Of a DNA stretch of 64,000 nucleotides, positions 58,559 through 64,000 are shown one piece after another. The position numbers and the translations under genes were made by a program. The DNA is from Rhynochetos jubatus (lineage: Eukaryota; Chordata; Aves; Eurypygiformes; Rhynochetidae): positions 64,508,150 to 64,572,149 of the forward strand of contig CM050649.1 of assembly GCA_027574665.1 (NCBI GenBank), in the 5' to 3' direction. How positions within the stretch are numbered: the stretch's first letter is position 1; each line of letters opens with the position of its first letter. The notes under the pieces are model-generated. The model saw only the letters and a list, made by a program, of their open reading frames with translations, was not told the DNA's origin and did no database searches.

Positions 58559-60505
58559 AAAAAAGGAGTAAAGTACGTCTCCTTATATTTCTTTTATTGT
58601 GAATTCCTTCTATGTCTGCTTCTTCAAGACCTGAAGTCCCAGTCTGCAGCTCATCTGGACTGACATTTTGCAAGAGTACATTGCAGTTCCTGCACAGACC
58701 ATGTGCACAGGTCCTGTTTTACTGTACTGCTGGGAATGTCAAGGGATTTTAACCCCTGGAAAGCACTCCCAAATTTCGTAGCATACAAGTAGTCCTTTGT
58801 GGAAGAGCATTGCTCTGTGTGTGTATTAGGTATGTTACTGACTGAATTTTGCAGCTGGAAGACATAATAGAAATTAAATAGGGAGTTATTAGGGCAGATG
58901 AAATCTGGTACAAGTGTCTCATCAGGGTTTAAAAAAGTTGCGGCAAGAGATGAAGTGAGAAAGCTGTGCAAACTTTAAGGATTGAATGTTTTAAGAAATG
59001 ACTGAAATGTCTAGCATGTCTGTAGAGCAAAATGAAAATGCTGTGTTCAAAGGCCATGTTTATAGTAGTAAATAAAATGTGCCTAGGAACATTCCTGGGC
59101 ATTGATGTCAATTGGTACTGAGTGGTGCGCATCTCTGCAAAAGAACTGACTTAGTCTCCCTAAGCAGTTTGCCCACCTGCAAATTGCATGCATGTTGGGG
59201 ATGGTGTCTGCCATGTGCTGGCCCCTGAACCATGCCTGGGAATCATTTGGATCACACTGGCTGGTTTGAGTTGGAACAGTCCCAGAGTCCACTTATTTAC
59301 CCATACAGAGGGTTGAACTGCTTAATCCACTAGTATAAAGGCATCCATACTGTTCGCACATACACATTTGCTAGTTTAGATACGTGGCATAAAAAAAGCA
59401 GTGAAGATAGGTCATCTCAGGCTTTATCTGAGGTAGATGCCAAGGTGCCAACTTTCGCCTCCAGGAGCTGACTCTGTATGTGGCCTTACAGCACCAATGT
59501 TAGCACTGAAACTATCTCATCCTGGTTGTTGTCCCTGCTATCTCCATTAAATCTGCCACATTCATTTTATGGTGTGGACAGACTATATGTTCCTTAGAAT
59601 TCAATTTCCATTTTAAAAATAATTTGGGTGTTCTGTTGCCTTAAACTTCCCGAAAGTTGGCAGAGTTTAGGTCAGCAAACACTCAGCAAAGTCTTCTACA
59701 AAACCTGAGTGCCTTTCACAAGCAGCTTGCAGCCAAGGGAGTGGTGCTGCAGCTCAGCCCCAGAGGACCAAGCCTGCACCCATCCTGCTTCAAGGCAGAC
59801 TCTTGTTGTGTAGACCCCCAGCCTAGCACAGTTTTCCATGGTACAATAAGCTTGAGCTTGAGTCAGAAGGAAGAGTCCCGTCAGCTGAATGATTCACATC
59901 ATCCAGAGTCATCTTAAATGTAATCATCCTGGCTACCGACAGTTCTACTTCATTAAATAAGGAGTGATGTAGTCTGTTCCCCAGCAAACATACATTTTTA
60001 AATAGACAGAATTTATTTAATAATAAAAAGCTTTGTTGTATTTTTACATAAAAATCATCTACAGGTGTCTTAACTGGAAGATCAACCAAAGGTTCTAGAC
60101 TTTCTCCTTCTCCCTTCCAGATAAACCCCTGCATTTTGCAGAAAGTGAAGATCATATACAGGTAATTTTTAAGCATCTGTTTAAAAGCTAAGACAGGTGG
60201 TAGCAAATATTATATGTATTTTAATGTCTGCCATATTTCTTTCTATGAGCTTTGACCCAGACTCATTACACAGTGGAAAAGACTGAAGTACAACCCCAGG
60301 AAAACCTCATACAGACCTTTCCTGTTTTTGCAAGCCCATGGCGTGTCAAGGATCACATTTCTGAAATTCGCTGAGAATGTCCCTGCTGGCTATTAAAAGG
60401 CACTAGCAATTCTGCAATTACATTGTTCATTCATCATTGTCTTCCAGCATTTCAGAGTATAATTGTTTTCTTGCCACACTTTTCAAAGGATTTGATATCA
60501 AGTTT
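58559..60505. other. AT-rich sequence, no gene seen
   Basis: Minus frames of 106 and 127 codons (58971-58651 and 60206-59823) have no recognisable domain. No repeat family or RNA gene is seen. Confidence 0.5.
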
Positions 60506-60523
60506 AAAAAAAAAAAAAAAAAA
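60506..60523 (+). repeat. Poly(A) tract, 18 nt
   Basis: Eighteen A residues directly before the G-rich tract. No retroposed body is recognised upstream. Confidence 0.9.
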
Positions 60524-60524
60524 T

Positions 60525-60559
60525 GGGGGTTGGGGGGAGGGGGTGGGGTGGGGAAGGGA
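60525..60559 (+). repeat. G-run array (potential G-quadruplex)
   Basis: G-blocks of five, six, five, four, four and three are separated by loops of one or two bases (TT, A, T, T, AA). This satisfies the usual G-quadruplex pattern several times over with very short loops, which favours a stable parallel fold. Confidence 0.9.
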
Positions 60560-61493
60560 GCAGGTTTATGACAGCCATACCCTGATAGTGGACCAAGTCA
60601 CATCCTCAAAGAATGCTGGGAGCTCCTTTTAATTATCTGCACAACCAGGGTCCAACTGACCGCACTTTACTCCCTTCATACTCTTTCATTCAGATTGTAT
60701 TCCTTTGGGGTATATTCATTGCCCTCCAATAAATTACATTTGTCAATCATCTATTGTGAGTGATGTTTTAACTCCTGGGTCTCTGTAGCACCTACAGCTG
60801 CGTTCAGAGTGCCTGCTGGGGTGCCAAAGATGGCACACACTCGAATTCAGGTGATTCTTGAGCTTTGAGTTGACAGACCTTGGACAGCTCTGGTGTCAAC
60901 ACGAGAATTTAAAGATTACATCCAGGCTGTGAGATCTCATGTATGTAACAAGGTCCTTTGCCCACAGTGCACCTCATGTTTGTGTTTTATCCTTACAAAG
61001 GACGTAATTTGGAAGTGTGGTCCATTTTCCCCGTGTTTCTTGTGCTGTGTTGAAGGAAATAGGAACATAGATATTGGATAACAGGCAGGGTAGGAAACGT
61101 TTGTATTCCAACTGCTTGTGTTGTTTTAAAACATCCTTCGTGACTTGGATTTTTAAAACCTTCTTGTGGTAAAACCAGAAAGTTCATTTTTTATGGGAAG
61201 TCTGCCTATCACTTATAAGGTATCCTTTTTAAGGGACTAAACCCATGGTTAAGTGCTTTTTGCAGGTAAGCACTGGAGGCTATTGCCTAGGGGGATAACA
61301 AAATATCCTTTACTGGAGACCTTTAGGAACTGATGCAAGGAACATCATACATTTAGAAATCCCAACTGTGGGAAGAAACACACTGAATGGTCTTTTGAGG
61401 TTCCTTGTGAGTCTGTCCTATATGAGCTTTGTATGAGTTAAAGAGAAAAATATCAAATCCATAAGGAAGATACAGGACTAAAACAATTTTGGG
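60560..61493. other. Unique-looking sequence, no gene seen
   Basis: No gene, RNA or recognised repeat is seen. Confidence 0.5.
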
Positions 61494-61537
61494 TTTTTTT
61501 GTTTGTTTGTTGGTTTTTTGTTTGTTTGTTTGTTTTT
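61494..61537 (+). repeat. (GTTT)n simple repeat
   Basis: T-run followed by GTTTGTTTGTTGG, another T-run and four more GTTT units. It is similar in make-up to the tract at 48708. Confidence 0.9.
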
Positions 61538-64000
61538 CCTTTTTAATTTAAAAGTCTGTGGATTGCAAACCTGAGGAAGGAAATTGGTTATCATACAAGT
61601 TTTAAGTGCAAAATAATCTTTGAGAAAGTTGCCAAAATCAAATACTGCCCTTGGACGACTGAATAGATACTAAAAATATATGGCATTGTAGATCTGGTTA
61701 TTTCCTTCCTGATGGTTCTGTTTGCAGTGGCTTGAGGATGCTCAGGGACCATGTCAGTCAGATTTCTTAGGTTTGTCATCTCCTCTACAGAAAAAAAAAA
61801 TTCCTACTTCTTTTTGTTCAAATACTGGGCTTAAGACATTAAAATGAGATTTAAATCACAATATACAAGACAGATTTTTAAGTCCCCTTCCATCTTGCAA
61901 GACTAATGTAGCTTTCTACAACATTGACAGTGAAGTATCCACGTAAAGACAACAGAGTTGGCAACTCAAAGAAAAGTGACGTTTTCCATTTTTTCAAAGG
62001 TATAGATAGTGCAAGGCTCTCCACGGATGGTCAAAGACGCATCCTCACATCCATTATCCTCGCATTCAGCTATTTCCAGGATCATTTAATAGCTTAGATT
62101 TACTTGTTTTACTTCATTAAAGTGCTGGAAATCAGGACAACAAGCTCAGAGAAATGTTGCCAGTGCTTGCCGCTTGTGTTTCTAACCCTTTCTCTGCATG
62201 CTTGGGTGAGCGCTGCTTGTTCCCTCTGTTTGTTGTCATTGTTTGTGCTGTGTTTTGGTGGACATCTGGGCCAGGAAAAAAAAAAAGGATAAAAGAAAGA
62301 GAGGGAAAACAGGTCACAGCTGAATAAAGGAAGTCTGTGAAAAAAGAACATATGAAGTGACAGAGAATTATATGATTTCCCCGCATGTTTTAGCTTTATA
62401 GAACAGTATATATTACAACATATGTCTAGATATATTGTCCCCATCACTATCATAGTGATGACCTTGCAAACATTTAAAAAGAGAAATAGCTATGGAAAGT
62501 TATTTCTGGCAAAGATATGCTCAGTGGAACTTTGAAAAATGCTCAATAATTCAGGCTTTTTGGCCCATCAAGACAAACCTATAGCACGGGCAGTAATATA
62601 ATGACATTTCTAGAAGGTCAGGTCTTCGAAGGACTGCTTAAATGAGTTCTGGCTCAGAGTTGGAGAGAAAGACGAGTCTTGAAACTAGGAGTGTAATTAA
62701 CATCTTTGCTTCTTGATTTCCAGCATGTGGCATAAGAACTCAGAGAACTAAAACCTCTCACTAAATAAATAATAAATAACACTAGATTCCCTGGAGCCTT
62801 TTTAAGATGCTCATGCCCTTTGAAGAAGGAAAAAATGCTATTAAATAAGAATGAGGTTGTTTGTATTTATTTTGCAACAGGAGATACAAGGCAGTGGAGA
62901 ACCTGACTCCTGATATTTCCCCTGTTAGAAATGAACAAACCATTCAATCTTGTTCACAGAAAGTTGAAATAAGTGAAGTCTCTGAAAAACTCACTGAAGG
63001 AATCATAAAATTCCAGTGAACAAAAGTGTGTCATACTAATAAAGCAATTATTTCTTTTTTTGCTCTTAGGTCATTATGGACAGTTACACAGAGGACAGAC
63101 GTGGTGTCACCAGACTCATGATCTATTTTTTTCATATACTTCTGGAAGCTACTATGAGACATGCTGACACCTTCCCTTTGGGTTATTATTGCATTGGCAG
63201 ATTCTGTGATTCATGAGGATTTTCAAATGGGTCAGTGGAGACACGTGCTACTTATGGACCCGTATTTCGGAAACTGATTCATTAAAGAATGAGAAAAACA
63301 TATAATCATAGCACATCTTGTGCAAAACCTGTTACAGAAACTATTGGTAGGTGTGACAGGCTTGAGAAGATTCACAGTACACTGTGAATGTTGGCATTTC
63401 TGTGCATCCTGCTCCGTGCTCAGGCAACTTGATTGTGTCTGATTTGTAGTGGTGGGAGATGGTAAGAAGAACTGTAAAATTAGTTCTAATATGGATTTAT
63501 CAATCAGCTATACTAGTAAGACAGGATTTTCTAAAATCATATAACAGACCTTTCAGAAAAAGCCTGAAAGGGTGGGGACTTTGGCATGGAGGTTAAATAT
63601 TTGAGGAGTCTACAATGAACGATTCACTGGTGGCTTGTGAAGTGGCAACATTAAGACATCATGGTTAAAGAAGAGCTAAACTGGAATGACAAAAAAACCC
63701 CAAAAGTTTTAAATCATAGTTGTGTGCTTAGGCAAAATGTATGCCTCTCAAAATCCTTATAGTGATGGCAAACTGATTTCATCTTGAAGAATTTTCATTA
63801 TAGTAGGACTGTGACAGGTTCTGACATATCACATAGTGTGTCTGCAAGGCTCACTAGGAGGAGTCATGCAGAAAAATGATCATGTACTTCAGATAAGTTC
63901 AAGGAGAATCTCTTAAATGCTTCTAGACAGTTTTATGGGGAGGTTAAGAATCGATAAAAGGCTGTCATGAATTGATTACAAATATGGAAATAATTAGATT
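61538..64000. other. AT-rich sequence to the window end, no gene seen
   Basis: Short A-runs at about 61791-61800 and 62276-62286. Minus frames of 84 and 114 codons at 62453-62109 are low in complexity. No exon, repeat family or RNA gene is recognised. Confidence 0.5.

Overview
This is a vertebrate nuclear window, almost certainly from a bird. It is AT-rich with long gene-less stretches, and its interspersed repeats belong to families typical of avian genomes. These are several 5'-truncated CR1 non-LTR retrotransposons, some with the ATTCTATG-type octamer tail, and two copies of an avian endogenous retrovirus LTR, one of them a complete solo LTR with a perfect 5-bp target duplication. Traces of MIR-like SINEs and older CR1/LINE debris are also present. 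I see no bacterial, organellar or viral gene organisation, no tRNA or rRNA gene, and no CRISPR array.

Layout. 1-2370: AT-rich sequence with one GC/CpG-richer block (about 661-1154) that stays open in more than one frame. 2371-2808: LTR fragment on the minus strand. 2809-27088: unique-looking AT-rich DNA with simple repeats, a MIR-like fragment (about 15610-15735), an old CR1-like fragment (about 16065-16262) and short tandem duplications. 27094-27643: solo LTR. About 28331-28435: decayed minus-strand frame with a LINE reverse-transcriptase signature. About 30174-30590: CR1 3' end, minus. 30591-46999: mostly unique sequence with homopolymer tracts and a G-rich block (about 34924-35460). 47000-47660: plus-strand CR1 whose ORF2 has lost its interior in frame. 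48310-53840: MIR-like fragments, a (GTTT)n tract and two minus-strand CR1 3' ends. 56495-57340: older CR1, minus. The remainder is AT-rich with a poly(A)/G-tract at 60506-60559.

I found no exon of a functional host gene that I can defend. The open frames above 60 codons are what random AT-rich DNA on six frames gives, or they lie inside repeats. The window is best read as intergenic DNA or part of a very long intron. No new multi-gene system is visible. The most informative objects are the solo LTR, the internally deleted CR1 and the ancient reverse-transcriptase remnant. Repeat family names come from recognition of the sequence, not from a database search, so subfamily names are left open.
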